Shown: one piece after another, positions 25,288-34,671 of the stretch
Layout of the letters: every line of letters starts with the position of its first letter
Position numbering within the stretch: the stretch's first letter is position 1
From: Acidimicrobiaceae bacterium
GTDB taxonomy: Bacteria; Actinomycetota; Acidimicrobiia; Acidimicrobiales; Ilumatobacteraceae
Reading direction: 5' to 3'
Length of the DNA: 64,000 nucleotides
NCBI GenBank assembly: GCA_016722025.1
Contig: JADKGZ010000001.1
Location: 372,001-436,000, forward strand
Made by a program: the position numbers and the translations under genes
Notes under the pieces: generated by a model
Told to the model about the DNA's origin: nothing
The model's input: only the letters and a program-made list of their open reading frames with translations
Databases searched by the model: none

Positions 25288-27563
25288 CGAGCGCATACGG
25301 TCGACGTCAGTTCTTGAAGGTGTCCACGGGCGCTCTCGCCGTGGGCGTTGTCGCGTGCAGCGACGACGGCGGCGGTGGTGGTTCCGCGGACACCGCCGCC
25401 GAGTCCAGCTCGACCACTGCTCCCGACACCACCGGCGCAGCGGAGTCGACCACCACAACCACAACGGCCGCTCCGCTGGAGGTGACCGCAGCAACGGTGC
25501 TGGCTGCGCCGGGCAGCCCGGGCCTGATGGACGAAGCGATCTACCAGCAGCGCGCCGACGCCTACCTGCGGTTCGCCACAGCGGCCCCACACGTCGGCAG
25601 CCCGGTCGGCGTGGCGGGTCACCTGGCACGTGCCAGCCGCGAACCCGACTACGCGTGGGCCATCGACGACATCACCGTTGCATCGTTCGCCGACACCTTC
25701 GCCAAGATCGACGAGTGGCGCGACACCCGCGACTTCGACCTGATGTACCTGCACTGGGTGCTGGCACTCGGGCAGGGCGACACCGACAGCACGCGCCTCT
25801 CGCCCGACGTGATCGAAGCGATCCACCAGCGCATCGTCGCCAACCGCTATCGGTACGACGACCCACTCCCCGACGAACGGCTCGACAACCTGTGGTTCTG
25901 GTCCGAGAACCACATCATCATCAACAAGGTCATCGAGTACCTGGGTGGACAGCGCTATCCGGATGACACGTTCAGTGTCACCGGGCTCACCGGCGCCGAG
26001 CACATGGCGCGCGCCAAGCCCGACATCCTCGAATGGGTTCGCGAGCGCGGCCAGCTCGGCTTCTTCGAATGGCACAGCAACGTCTACATGCTGAAGAACA
26101 TCACGCCGCTGCACCTCTTGGCCGAGCAGGCCGACGACCCTGAGCTCGTGCTGGCTGCGGCGATGGCGCTCGACCTGTGCGTGCTCGACATGGCGGCGCA
26201 CACGCAGGCCGGGTGCTACACCGCGCCGCGGGGGCGCACGTACAAGAAGGACAAGCTGTCGTCGCTCGACGAGGACACCTTCGGCTCGGCGAAGTTCCTG
26301 TTCGACGACACGACCGCCGACTACCAGTCCGAGACCGACGGCGGCGCCACGTTTCTCGCCGTCGGCACGCGCTACCGGCCACCGCAATTGCTCGTCGACA
26401 TCGCGATCGACGACCAGGAGAGCGTCGTGCGCGAACGCCACGGCGTGTTCCTCGACACGAACGCGCCGCTGGAGGACGCGCCGGTTGCGCCCTACGGCAA
26501 GGACTTCGCCGACCCGGCCAACCTGCCGTTCTGGTGGAGCCTCGGTGGCCTCGGGCTGTGGCAGATGGCTCGCACTGGCCTGGCGCAGGCCACCGAGCAC
26601 AAGCTGTGGGACACCGAGCTGTTCGCCCAGGTGAAGCTGATCGCGGCAATCAACAACAACGACCCCGAACTGGTGCGGGCGTGGCTGCACCAGTTCGACG
26701 CGATCGTCAACTTCGGTTTCCTCGGCGAGGCCAACACGTACGCCTATCGCCACCGCAAGGTCAGCCTGGCCAGCGTGCTCGATCATCGCTTCGGCGAGAT
26801 GCGCGACCAGGTGCACATCTGGCAGGCAGCGATCGATGAGCACGCGATGGTGTTCACCACGCACCCGTTGACGCCGCCGAAGGTGACCGAGGACTGGAAC
26901 GACGACGAGTCGCCCGGCTACTGGACGGGCGAGGCGTCGATGCCGCGCAGTGCCCAGTACCGACGCACCGCCGTGCACATCTATCAACCTGCATGGGACG
27001 AATCGACCGATGCGACACTGTGGTCGGTCTTCCCGTACCGCCAGTTCACACATGCGTTCGTGCCGCAGGATCGCTTCGACGAGGTGCGTCAGGTGGGCAA
27101 CTGGACGATCGTGACGAAGGACGGCGGCTACATCGCGCTGTGGTCGTGGCGCACTGCGACGTTCAAGGCCAACGACCCGGGCGTGCCGGCGCGCACGTTC
27201 ACCAAGCCGTACGACCTGATCGCCGACGGCGGGCCGGACAACGTGTGGATCGTCGAGGTCGGCAACGACGAGGACGACGGCGACTTCGAGACGTTCGTGG
27301 CCGCGATCACCGCCAACGAGCCGGTCGTCGACCGGACGGCGGACGGCTTCGGTGTCGCCTGGACATCGCCCTCGTCGGGTGCCGTCGAGTTCTCGACGAC
27401 TGGGCCGTTCATGGTGGATGGCGCGGAGCAACCGATTGGCGATCACCCGCGCCACGAGGGCCCGTGGGGCACGATCGAACACGAGTCGATGGTGCACGAA
27501 CTGACCAACGACGCGAACAGCTGGGCACTCGACTTCGACGCGGCCACGAGGTCGGTGTCGTGA
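25284..27563 (+). CDS. Large Tat-exported lipoprotein of unknown function
   Basis: A 759-residue secreted protein. The N-terminus has a twin-arginine signal (GRRQFLKVSTGALAVGVVAC) with a lipobox-like VVAC, so it is probably folded before export and lipid-anchored. A low-complexity Gly/Ser/Thr linker runs to about residue 65. The rest is rich in aromatic and acidic residues with an alpha-helical middle (WFWSENHIIINKVIEYLGG, EWHSNVYM) and a beta-rich end (after about residue 560), resembling the toroid-plus-sandwich layout of polysaccharide lyases or hydrolases. I do not recognise the family. The operon context (LacI, two Gfo/Idh/MocA enzymes, nearby GH3) suggests it acts on a glycan, glycoside or polyol outside the membrane. 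Confidence 0.82.
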   Translation: MTSAYGRRQFLKVSTGALAVGVVACSDDGGGGGSADTAAESSSTTAPDTTGAAESTTTTTTAAPLEVTAATVLAAPGSPGLMDEAIYQQRADAYLRFATAAPHVGSPVGVAGHLARASREPDYAWAIDDITVASFADTFAKIDEWRDTRDFDLMYLHWVLALGQGDTDSTRLSPDVIEAIHQRIVANRYRYDDPLPDERLDNLWFWSENHIIINKVIEYLGGQRYPDDTFSVTGLTGAEHMARAKPDILEWVRERGQLGFFEWHSNVYMLKNITPLHLLAEQADDPELVLAAAMALDLCVLDMAAHTQAGCYTAPRGRTYKKDKLSSLDEDTFGSAKFLFDDTTADYQSETDGGATFLAVGTRYRPPQLLVDIAIDDQESVVRERHGVFLDTNAPLEDAPVAPYGKDFADPANLPFWWSLGGLGLWQMARTGLAQATEHKLWDTELFAQVKLIAAINNNDPELVRAWLHQFDAIVNFGFLGEANTYAYRHRKVSLASVLDHRFGEMRDQVHIWQAAIDEHAMVFTTHPLTPPKVTEDWNDDESPGYWTGEASMPRSAQYRRTAVHIYQPAWDESTDATLWSVFPYRQFTHAFVPQDRFDEVRQVGNWTIVTKDGGYIALWSWRTATFKANDPGVPARTFTKPYDLIADGGPDNVWIVEVGNDEDDGDFETFVAAITANEPVVDRTADGFGVAWTSPSSGAVEFSTTGPFMVDGAEQPIGDHPRHEGPWGTIEHESMVHELTNDANSWALDFDAATRSVS

Positions 27564-28591
27564 GCTCGACGGCAGTGCGGTTCGCGGTCATCGGGGCCGA
27601 TCACCTGCACCTGTTCCAGATGGTCGACCGGTTGGTTGCTGCGGGTGCGGCCGCAGTCGCGCACGCACCCGGCGGCGGGCTGATCGGAATGTACACCGGC
27701 TGGCAGAAGGCGTCGGAGGAACGCAGCGCCGATGCCATCCTCGCCGATGAGTCGATCCCACTGGTCGTGCTCGCGGGCATCCCGTGCGAGCGGGCCGCGG
27801 TCGCGGTCGCCGCGCTCCGCGCCGGCAAGCACGTGCTCAGCGACAAGCCCGGCGTCACCACCCGCGCCCAGCTCGACGAGGTCCGGTCGGCGATCGACGG
27901 TCGGCGCGGGCGGCCGTGGACCGTGCTGTTCTCCGAGCGCTTCGAGAACCGGGCCATCGGCGAAGCAGTGGCCTTGGCGCGATCGGGCGCCGTCGGAAAG
28001 GTCGTGCACGTGGTGGGTGCCGGCCCGCACCTGCTGAGCGCGAAGCATCGGCCGGAGTGGTTCTGGGACGGCACCGCGACCGGCGGCATCCTCGTCGACA
28101 TCGGGTCGCATCAGGCCGACCAGTTCCTCGCGGTCGCGGTGGGCGCCGATGGGCCACCGGCACCCGCGCAAGTTCGGCTCGCCGCCGTGGGCAACGCGGC
28201 GTGCCCCGACCATCCAGCGATGCAAGATGTCGGCTCGATGACCCTGGTCGCGAACGGCGTCGTCGGCGACCACCGGCTCGACTACCTCACGGCCGACGGG
28301 CTCGGCACGTGGGGCGACGTGCGGCTCACGATCGTCGGTACCGAGGGAGTGATCGAGGCGCGGGCCAATGTCGATGTCGCGGGTGAGCCGGGCGCCGAGC
28401 ATCTCTTCGTCGTCGATGCCGCCGGCACGCGTCGCGTCGACGTGTCGAATCGTCCGGTCGACTGGGCCGAGCAGTTCCTCGCCGACCTCGCCGACGGCGG
28501 CGAGCGGCTGATGTCGCAGGCGCACGTGGTGGCCGTGTGCGATCTCGTCCTGCGCGCGCAGCAGGCAGCAACCCGATGGGGTGAGTCATGA
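27560..28591 (+). CDS. Gfo/Idh/MocA family oxidoreductase 1
   Basis: A 343-residue NAD(P)-dependent sugar or inositol dehydrogenase-like protein. It has the Rossmann start FAVIGADHLHLFQMV (altered GxGxxG), IPLVVLAGIPCERAAVAVAA, the EKP motif as GKHVLSDKPGVTT (Asp in place of Glu), and TGGILVDIGSHQADQFL in the C-terminal domain with the catalytic-type His. The GTG start at 27560 overlaps the previous stop (GTGA) and its own stop overlaps the next ATG. The unusual nucleotide loop (GADHLHLFQ) places a His where many members have Gly-x-Gly. Confidence 0.86.
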   Translation: MSSTAVRFAVIGADHLHLFQMVDRLVAAGAAAVAHAPGGGLIGMYTGWQKASEERSADAILADESIPLVVLAGIPCERAAVAVAALRAGKHVLSDKPGVTTRAQLDEVRSAIDGRRGRPWTVLFSERFENRAIGEAVALARSGAVGKVVHVVGAGPHLLSAKHRPEWFWDGTATGGILVDIGSHQADQFLAVAVGADGPPAPAQVRLAAVGNAACPDHPAMQDVGSMTLVANGVVGDHRLDYLTADGLGTWGDVRLTIVGTEGVIEARANVDVAGEPGAEHLFVVDAAGTRRVDVSNRPVDWAEQFLADLADGGERLMSQAHVVAVCDLVLRAQQAATRWGES

Positions 28592-29667
28592 GCGATCTGC
28601 GGGTCGGTGTGGTCGGCCTCGGCATCGGCCAGATGCACCTGTTGAGCTGGCTGGAGGTGCAGGGCGCGTCGGTGACGATGATCGCCGACGTCGACGAGCA
28701 ACGCCGCGCACGTGCCGCGCAGGATTGGGGGGTACCGGCGGTCGACTCGCTCGACGCGTTGTTGGCCGCAGGGGTCGACGTCGTCGACCTGTGCACCCCG
28801 CCATCGATGCACGAAGCGCAGATCGAGCAATGCCTCGCCGCCGGCGCACACGTGATCTGCGAAAAGCCGCTGGTGGATTCAGTGGCGGCGTGCGACCGCC
28901 TCCGCGTGGTGACCGAACGAGCACTGGCCACATCGGGCGCCAGGCTGATGCCAGTCCTGCAGTACCGCTTCGGTGACGGCGCGCTGCGGGCACGCGCGCT
29001 GGTCGACGCGGGCCTCACCGGCCGGTTGTTCACGGCCTCTGCTTCCACGTGGTGGCGCCGCGGGCGCGGCTACTACACCGAGGCGCCCTGGCGCGGCACC
29101 TGGAAGGGCGAGCGCGGCGGGTCGGTGCTCACCCACTCGATCCACATCCACGATCTGCTCACCTGGATCGGCGGCCCGCTGGCGGAAGTGCGCGCGCTCA
29201 CGGCCACACGCGTCAACGAGATTGAGACGGAGGACTGCGCGGTCGCCGTCGGCCGCACCACCGATGGTGGGTTGGTGTCGATGAACGTCAACCTGGGTGC
29301 CGCCACCGAATCGAGCCGATTGGTGTGGTGCTTCGAGCACGTCACCATCGAGTCGTCGACCTCACCGTACGACCCGGCTGCAGGCCCGTGGTCGTTCGAC
29401 TTCAAGAAGCCGGCCATGGCCGAGGCCGCCGAGCGCGTGTTCACCGACGTGGCCGCCACCAAGCCGCTGTTCACCGGGCAGTTCCAGGGCTTCGTGGATG
29501 CGCTGCGCGACGACCGGCCGTTCCCGATCACCCTCGACGATGCACAGGCATCACTCGAGTTGGTCACGGCGTGGTACCGCAGTGCACGCACCGGTTCGGT
29601 GGAAGCACTGCCGCTACCGGCCGATCACCCCGACCGCGCCTCGTGGCGCCCTGCCGGTCTCGACTGA
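28588..29667 (+). CDS. Gfo/Idh/MocA family oxidoreductase 2
   Basis: A 359-residue member of the same superfamily as the preceding gene but clearly divergent from it. It has the nucleotide loop VGVVGLGIGQMHLLSWL, DLCTPPSMHEAQIEQCL, the EKP motif as HVICEKPLVDS, and RGGSVLTHSIHIHDLLTWIGGPL. The ATG overlaps the stop of the previous gene. Two adjacent paralogous oxidoreductases of this type often handle successive oxidation and reduction at a sugar ring (for example 3-keto sugar formation and reversal); this role is inference. It converges on the ThDP enzyme with an 18-base gap. Confidence 0.88.
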   Translation: MSDLRVGVVGLGIGQMHLLSWLEVQGASVTMIADVDEQRRARAAQDWGVPAVDSLDALLAAGVDVVDLCTPPSMHEAQIEQCLAAGAHVICEKPLVDSVAACDRLRVVTERALATSGARLMPVLQYRFGDGALRARALVDAGLTGRLFTASASTWWRRGRGYYTEAPWRGTWKGERGGSVLTHSIHIHDLLTWIGGPLAEVRALTATRVNEIETEDCAVAVGRTTDGGLVSMNVNLGAATESSRLVWCFEHVTIESSTSPYDPAAGPWSFDFKKPAMAEAAERVFTDVAATKPLFTGQFQGFVDALRDDRPFPITLDDAQASLELVTAWYRSARTGSVEALPLPADHPDRASWRPAGLD

Positions 29668-29685
29668 CGCGACGTCTTGTCTGGG

Positions 29686-31227
29686 TCAGAGCACCGCTTC
29701 GATCAGATGCGGGCCAGTCGCGCGCATGGCGGCTGCGAACGCTGCGTCGAACGCCTCGAGCGACTCCGTTCGCACGGCCTCGATGCCCATGCCCGCGGCG
29801 AGTGCAACCCAGTCGAGTGTCGGGTTGCCGATGTCGAGCATCGACAGTGCCCCCGGCCCGGCCTCGGCCCCCACGCGCATCAGCTCGATGTTCAAGATGG
29901 CGTAGCTGCGGTTGGCGAAGATGACCGTGGTGACGTCGAGCTGCTCGCGCGCCTGGGTCCACAGCGCTTGCACGGTGTACATCGCACCACCGTCGCCGTG
30001 CAGGCACACGACCTTGCGATCGGGGCAGGCCACGGCTGCACCAGCGGCCAGCGGCATGCCCTGCCCGATCGAGCCGCCGGTGAGCGACAGCACGTCGTGA
30101 GGAGCTGCCGTGGCGAGCGCGATTGCAGGACCGAGCGATGAGGTGGCCGCTTCGTCGGACACGATGGCGCCTTCGGGGAGGTGCCGCGCCACCGACCGGC
30201 CGATGCCGAACTGGTCCCATGCCCCCGAGACGCCATCGGTCACGTTCAACGGTGCGAGCGGCAGGCCTTCGCGGGGAGAACCCAAGGCGTCGGCCAACGA
30301 CTGGAGCGCGGCGACCCCATCCTCGTGCGCATGCGCAAGGTGCGTGATGCTGCAGCCGGCGGGCGAGCACCAGCTGGCCTTGCCGGGATAGGCGAAGAAC
30401 GCCACGGGCGGGGTGGCGCCCACGAGCACCAGGTGCTCGACCGTGCTGAGCGTGTCGACCAACTGCTCGGCGAAGTACGGCAGCCGCTCGACGACCACGC
30501 GCCCGGCGCCGCGCTCGAGCCGCGGCGCGAACGTATCGCACAGGAGGCGACAACCGGTCGCCGCGGCGATGCGGCCGGCGGCGACCAGCCCCTCACCCTG
30601 CAATGCGGCACCGCGCAGCAACAGCGCCGCCGGCCGCCCCGAGCGCAGCGCCGAGGCGGCGTCGCCGACCGCGGCATCGGGCACCGACGACGGCACCGGC
30701 ACCGGCAACGCCGGCGCCGCATGCTCCGCTTCGAGCCATGCGACGTCGGCGGGCACGATCAGCGTGGCGACCTGGCCCGGCAGCTGCCGGGCAGCCTGCA
30801 CCGCACGGGCGCCATCGGCCGCCAACTGCCCGGCGCTGCGCGAGCTGTGCACCCATCCCGACACCGGGCGGGCGAACCCGACGATGTCGGATGCCAGCGG
30901 CGCGTCGTACTGCTGGTGGTAGGTCGCGTGGTCGCCGACGATGTTGACCACCGGCGACGCAGCCCGACGCGCGTTGTGGAGGTTCGCGAGACCGTTCGCG
31001 AGCCCGGGCCCGAGATGCAACAGCGTCGCAGCCGGCTTGCCGGTCATGCGGGCGTAACCGTCAGCCATGCCCGTGACCACGCCCTCGAACAGGCCCAGCA
31101 CCGGCCGCATGCCGGGCACTCTGTCGATGGCCGAGACGAAGTGCATCTCGGACGTGCCAGGGTTGGCGAAACAGACCTCCACATCGGCGTTGACGAGGGT
31201 CTGCAGCAGGCTCTCTGCCCCGTTCAT
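29686..31227 (-). CDS. Thiamine diphosphate-dependent decarboxylase/synthase (acetolactate synthase or benzoylformate decarboxylase type)
   Basis: A 513-residue ThDP enzyme with all three domains. The PYR domain starts VEVCFANPGTSEMHFV and includes the activating Glu in LGLFEGVVTGMADGYARM. The C-terminal PP domain has GGSIGQGMPLAAGAAVA and the cofactor-binding GDGGAMYTVQALWTQ with Asn in FANRSYAI. The length fits benzoylformate decarboxylase-like members without the FAD region of acetolactate synthase. ATG 31227 overlaps the stop of the aminotransferase gene, so the two are translated as a pair, probably acting on the same keto-acid. Confidence 0.88.
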   Translation of the reverse strand: MNGAESLLQTLVNADVEVCFANPGTSEMHFVSAIDRVPGMRPVLGLFEGVVTGMADGYARMTGKPAATLLHLGPGLANGLANLHNARRAASPVVNIVGDHATYHQQYDAPLASDIVGFARPVSGWVHSSRSAGQLAADGARAVQAARQLPGQVATLIVPADVAWLEAEHAAPALPVPVPSSVPDAAVGDAASALRSGRPAALLLRGAALQGEGLVAAGRIAAATGCRLLCDTFAPRLERGAGRVVVERLPYFAEQLVDTLSTVEHLVLVGATPPVAFFAYPGKASWCSPAGCSITHLAHAHEDGVAALQSLADALGSPREGLPLAPLNVTDGVSGAWDQFGIGRSVARHLPEGAIVSDEAATSSLGPAIALATAAPHDVLSLTGGSIGQGMPLAAGAAVACPDRKVVCLHGDGGAMYTVQALWTQAREQLDVTTVIFANRSYAILNIELMRVGAEAGPGALSMLDIGNPTLDWVALAAGMGIEAVRTESLEAFDAAFAAAMRATGPHLIEAVL

Positions 31228-32482
31228 CGGCCGGCTCCGGCCGGGTCCGCTGCCCATCGCTCCACGGCCGCGGCGAACGCGTCGAGCTGCTCGTCGGTCA
31301 CGTCGAGCGCGAGCGCGATCATTCCGCGCCGTGCGAGGTAGAAGCCCGCAGCCAGCATGGCGTGGAAGAACAGCGCCACCCACCGGTCGTCGGGGGTGTG
31401 CACGTTCATCATCGAGCCGACACCCATGACCGTCATCGGCAGTCCCGCGCCGGCGAAGGTCACGTTCAGCCGGTCGCGCAGCTCGTCGCCCCGGTCGTTG
31501 AGCGCGATCAACGCCTGCGGGGTGAGCACGTCGCGCAGCGCCGCAACACCGGCCGCCATCGACACGACGTTGTTGTTGAACGTGCCCGCCTGCGACAGCG
31601 CACCACCCTGCGCAGGGTCGAACGCGGCCATGATCGAGCGGCGACCACCGAATGCACCGAACGTCATGCCGCCGGCGAGGTACTTCCCGAGTGTCGTCAT
31701 GTCGGGCAGCACACCGAACAGCGCCTGCGCGCCACCGGGGTGCAGGCGTGAGGTCATCACCTCGTCGAAGATCAGCACGCTGCCGTGCTCGGTGCACAGA
31801 CGGCGCAGTGCGGCGAGGAAGCCGGGCTCGGCCGGGATGCAACCACCCGAGCCCTGCACGGGTTCGACGACCACACACGCGATCGACGCGCCGCGCGCAG
31901 CGAACGCAGCCTCCACCGCGGGCACGTCGTTGTACGGAACGATGAGGAAGTCGTGCGGCACGTTCAGCGGCCCAATGCCGTGGGCGAAGCTGAGCACGCC
32001 ACCGTGGTAGCCCTCCTCGAACACCAGCACCGTGGGCCGGCCGGTGACGTGGAGCGCCGTGCCGATGGCCATCAGGTTCGCCTCCGTGCCCGAGTTCGTG
32101 AAGCGCACCTGCTCGACCGACTCGAATCGCGCGCAGACCAGCTCGGCCAGCTCGATCTCCAACGCATGGGTGGCCCCGATCGCCCAGCCGCGATCCAGCT
32201 GGGCGACGATCGCGTCGCGCACCGCCGGCACCTGGTGGCCGAACAGGCCGGCCGTGTAGTTGCCCAGCAGGTCGACGCAGCGATGGCCGTCGACATCGAC
32301 CAACACCGAGCCCTCGGCGCGCTCGACACGGAACGGGAACGGGTCGAAGTGCAGGACCGTGCGGGTGTTGCCGCCAGGCATCACCTTCGCCGCGGCCGCG
32401 CCAAGGCCGCCGAACGCGGCCGACGATCCGCGTACGAGTCGTGCGCAGCCAACAGTGCAGCATCAAGATCGAGCGACAGCAT
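31224..32482 (-). CDS. Class III aminotransferase (glutamate-1-semialdehyde aminomutase-like), one-base frameshift near the 5' end
   Basis: A PLP-dependent aminotransferase of about 419 residues if one frameshift is repaired. The intact part from 32384 starts PGGNTRTVLHFDPFPF, as in GSAM-like enzymes, with NYTAGLFGH, RFTNSGTEANLMAIG, LIFDEVMTSRLHPGG (PLP Asp) and TTLGKYLAGGMTFGAFGG with the PLP lysine. In another frame, ATG 32482 reads MLSLDLDAALLAAHDSYADR and joins at about 32400 by adding one base in a GC run. The gene is therefore probably whole in the organism, or recently broken. It is translationally coupled to the ThDP enzyme. It is not expected to be HemL, given this context. Confidence 0.82.
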
Positions 32483-32624
32483 CGACCGAACTTAACTCGG
32501 CCCGAGGCCACGAGCCGACTGCAGCCCGACGCATGATCATCCGGCAGGCCGCAGCGGCGAGCTCAGCAAGAACTGACCACTCACCGTGCGTACCCGGCCC
32601 GTGCAAGCCGAGTACCGTGGCCCG

Positions 32625-33026
32625 ATGCTGACGGGACGTTGTCTGTGCGGTGAAGTGACCTACGAGTTGGCCGGCGATCTGATCGCGACTGCGGTGTGCC
32701 ACTGCGATCACTGCCAACGACAGAGCGGCGGTGCCTTCTCGGTCAACCTCGTGGCCCACGAGTCGCAGCTCACCGTCAACGGCGAGCTGCGAACCTACGA
32801 AGAGACCGGCGAGCGAGGTGATGCCGTCTACGTGCGTCGCCGCTTCTGCGGCTCGTGTGGGTCGCCGATCGTGTCCGAGCTCGCGCTGTCGCCCGGCGTC
32901 ATCGCGGTCAAGGCGGGCACGCTCGACGACAAGTCCAGCGTGCTGCCAACCGTTGAGGTGTGGTGCGTCGACCGGCAACCCTGGGTGTCGCTGCCCGGCA
33001 TGGCGGTCTCGCTCGAACGCGAGTAG
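32625..33026 (+). CDS. GFA family zinc-binding protein
   Basis: A 133-residue protein of the Gfa/DUF636 fold (glutathione-dependent formaldehyde-activating enzyme-like). The zinc cysteines are visible: CLCGEV near the start, CHCDHCQRQSGGAFS, and FCGSCGSPI, which together give the two conserved sites. ATG 32625 directly precedes the first zinc motif and is preferred over an upstream frame start at 32586. Function in most bacteria is unknown despite the family name, and actinobacteria usually lack glutathione. It stands alone. Confidence 0.88.
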   Translation: MLTGRCLCGEVTYELAGDLIATAVCHCDHCQRQSGGAFSVNLVAHESQLTVNGELRTYEETGERGDAVYVRRRFCGSCGSPIVSELALSPGVIAVKAGTLDDKSSVLPTVEVWCVDRQPWVSLPGMAVSLERE

Positions 33027-33126
33027 CAACCTGATGGCGCCATGACGCCCGCGGCAGCAGCTGGCCAGCTGTGGGCGCCGACGCCGACGCCGAAACCGCG
33101 TCACACCCCTCGTTCACCATGCCGAC

Positions 33127-33639
33127 ATGTGTCTCCAATGTGATGGCTACTCCCATGAATCAGCGATGCAGGCGCTCAGCCTGACGATCAGCATCCACGG
33201 CTGGGCCGTCGTCCAGGTCGGCGACGACGACAGTGCGTTCAGCTACACCATCGGGCTGGTCGAGCGCTTCGGCCATCCCGAGCTCATCGTCGTCGACGTC
33301 GATCGCCGCCACCAGCATCGGTTGATCAACGAACTCGCCCAGGGCATCGCCGCCAGCGGGCGGCCCGCACTCGATCGGCCATCCACCCGAGGGGTGCGCT
33401 GCGTCGAAGTCCACACGAACCACCTCCACGCCGACTACTTCAGCGCGTGGGCGTCCCGCTACGGCACGCTCCCCCAGCCCGGCCAGGTGCTACAGGTGCT
33501 CCTCCCGAACAGCGCGTACTGCGAGTGCCACGCACCGGCGGTACGCCGCCTCGATCGGCCCGACCCCACGCCGGCCGCACCCGCACCCCTGAACCGAGCC
33601 GAGCGGCGCCGCCGCGCCCGGCCCGGTCACGCACCCTGA
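33127..33639 (+). CDS. DUF4262 domain protein
   Basis: A 170-residue cytoplasmic protein starting MCLQCDGYSHESAM, the CxxCDG signature of DUF4262, followed by HGWAVVQVGDDDSAFSYTIGL and GHPELIVVDV. The C-terminus has DYFSAWASRYG and an Arg-rich tail. The family is widespread, and its role is unknown to me. The gene is monocistronic. The 110 bases after it hold no gene; repeated GACGGATGACGCCC-like segments are seen there, but without clear structure. Confidence 0.82.
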   Translation: MCLQCDGYSHESAMQALSLTISIHGWAVVQVGDDDSAFSYTIGLVERFGHPELIVVDVDRRHQHRLINELAQGIAASGRPALDRPSTRGVRCVEVHTNHLHADYFSAWASRYGTLPQPGQVLQVLLPNSAYCECHAPAVRRLDRPDPTPAAPAPLNRAERRRRARPGHAP

Positions 33640-33751
33640 ACTCGGAACGACGCGGCGCGGCGATGCGCACCAACTGGGCGTGACTTGTCTCGCAACCCGG
33701 GACGGATCACGCCCGGAGGCCGAGCCGCGACGGATGACGCCCAGATCGCGG

Positions 33752-34671
33752 TCAGCTCGCCCAGATCAGCGGCGATACCCGCCAGCTGCCGGTGAGGCCC
33801 TTCAGGCTGACGTCACGCTCCTCCCCGAACCGGAGATCACCGCGGGTCTCGACGATCTCGCGCACCAACGATGACACGAGGATCTCGCCGCCGGTCGCTT
33901 GCCCGGCAACCCGAGCGGCGATGACGACGTGGCGGCCATGGAAGTCGTCCTGGCGGCGGATCGCCTCGCCGGTGTGAATGCCAATCCGTACCCGCACCGC
34001 GCTGGACGGATTGGAAGCAGCCCACGCCGACAGCGCCCGCTGCGCTTCGACCATTGCGTCGATCGCAGCCCGGGCCGAGGAGAACGCCAGCATGAAGCCG
34101 TCACCTTGCGATTTCACCTCCATCCCACCGTGCCGCTCCACTTGGCGGCGCATGATCGAGTTGTGGATGTGCAGCACGTTCATCCAGGCATCGTCTCCCA
34201 GCTCGACTGCGCGAGCGGTCGAGCCCTCGATATCGCTGAACACGATGGTGACGGTGCCATTGCCGGCGACGGGGAGCCGCGGTCGAGCACCCTGCACGGC
34301 AGCCGCCACCAGATCGATCGACGTGGCACGCGGGTCCGCCTGCCGCGCTCCGATCGCGGCAGCATCCCGCCCCGATGACACCCGGTCGAGCAGCTCGATC
34401 GTGGTGGCACCCAGCCGAACAACCTGGTCGACTCCGAGGCGGCAGGGCGTGCCTGCGAGAGCGGCGCCGTCCATGGTCGTCCCGTTCGTGCTGCCGAGAT
34501 CGGCCACCGTCACCGCGTCACCGTCGGGCCGCAACAGCAGATGTCGGCGAGACACCCCGGGTCGGTGATGATCAATCCGGCGCAGTCTCGCCCCAGCTCG
34601 ACCGGCTCGATGATGAGCAGGTGCAGCGGCACACGGCCCGGCTCACGCACGACCACGCATGGAACGTTCAC
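33752..34671 (-). CDS. FHA domain-class III adenylate/guanylate cyclase fusion, one-base frameshift
   Basis: If one base is restored near 34554 (a G run), a single protein of about 306 residues results. GTG 34671 begins a beta-rich part with PLHLLIIEPVELGRD, continuing into the FHA motif GVSRRHLLLRPDGDAV and DLGSTNGT. The second half is a cyclase homology domain: TVTIVFSDIEGSTARAVE with the metal Asp, VKSQGDGFMLAFSSA with the second Asp, and HGRHVVIAARVA. It should bind phosphothreonine and make a cyclic nucleotide. Its GTG overlaps the stop of the Ser/Thr kinase gene (GTGA), so the kinase may phosphorylate or signal to it. Confidence 0.82.

Noticed and set aside
25008..27497. Minus-strand open frame of 829 codons opposite the Tat lipoprotein gene
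   Set aside because: Its composition is that of an antisense shadow. The plus-strand frame has a Tat signal, a GTGA-coupled start and coherent protein features.
31224..32482. HemL of heme biosynthesis
   Set aside because: The fold fits, but coupling to a ThDP enzyme and the absence of other heme genes make a catabolic or specialised aminotransferase more likely.
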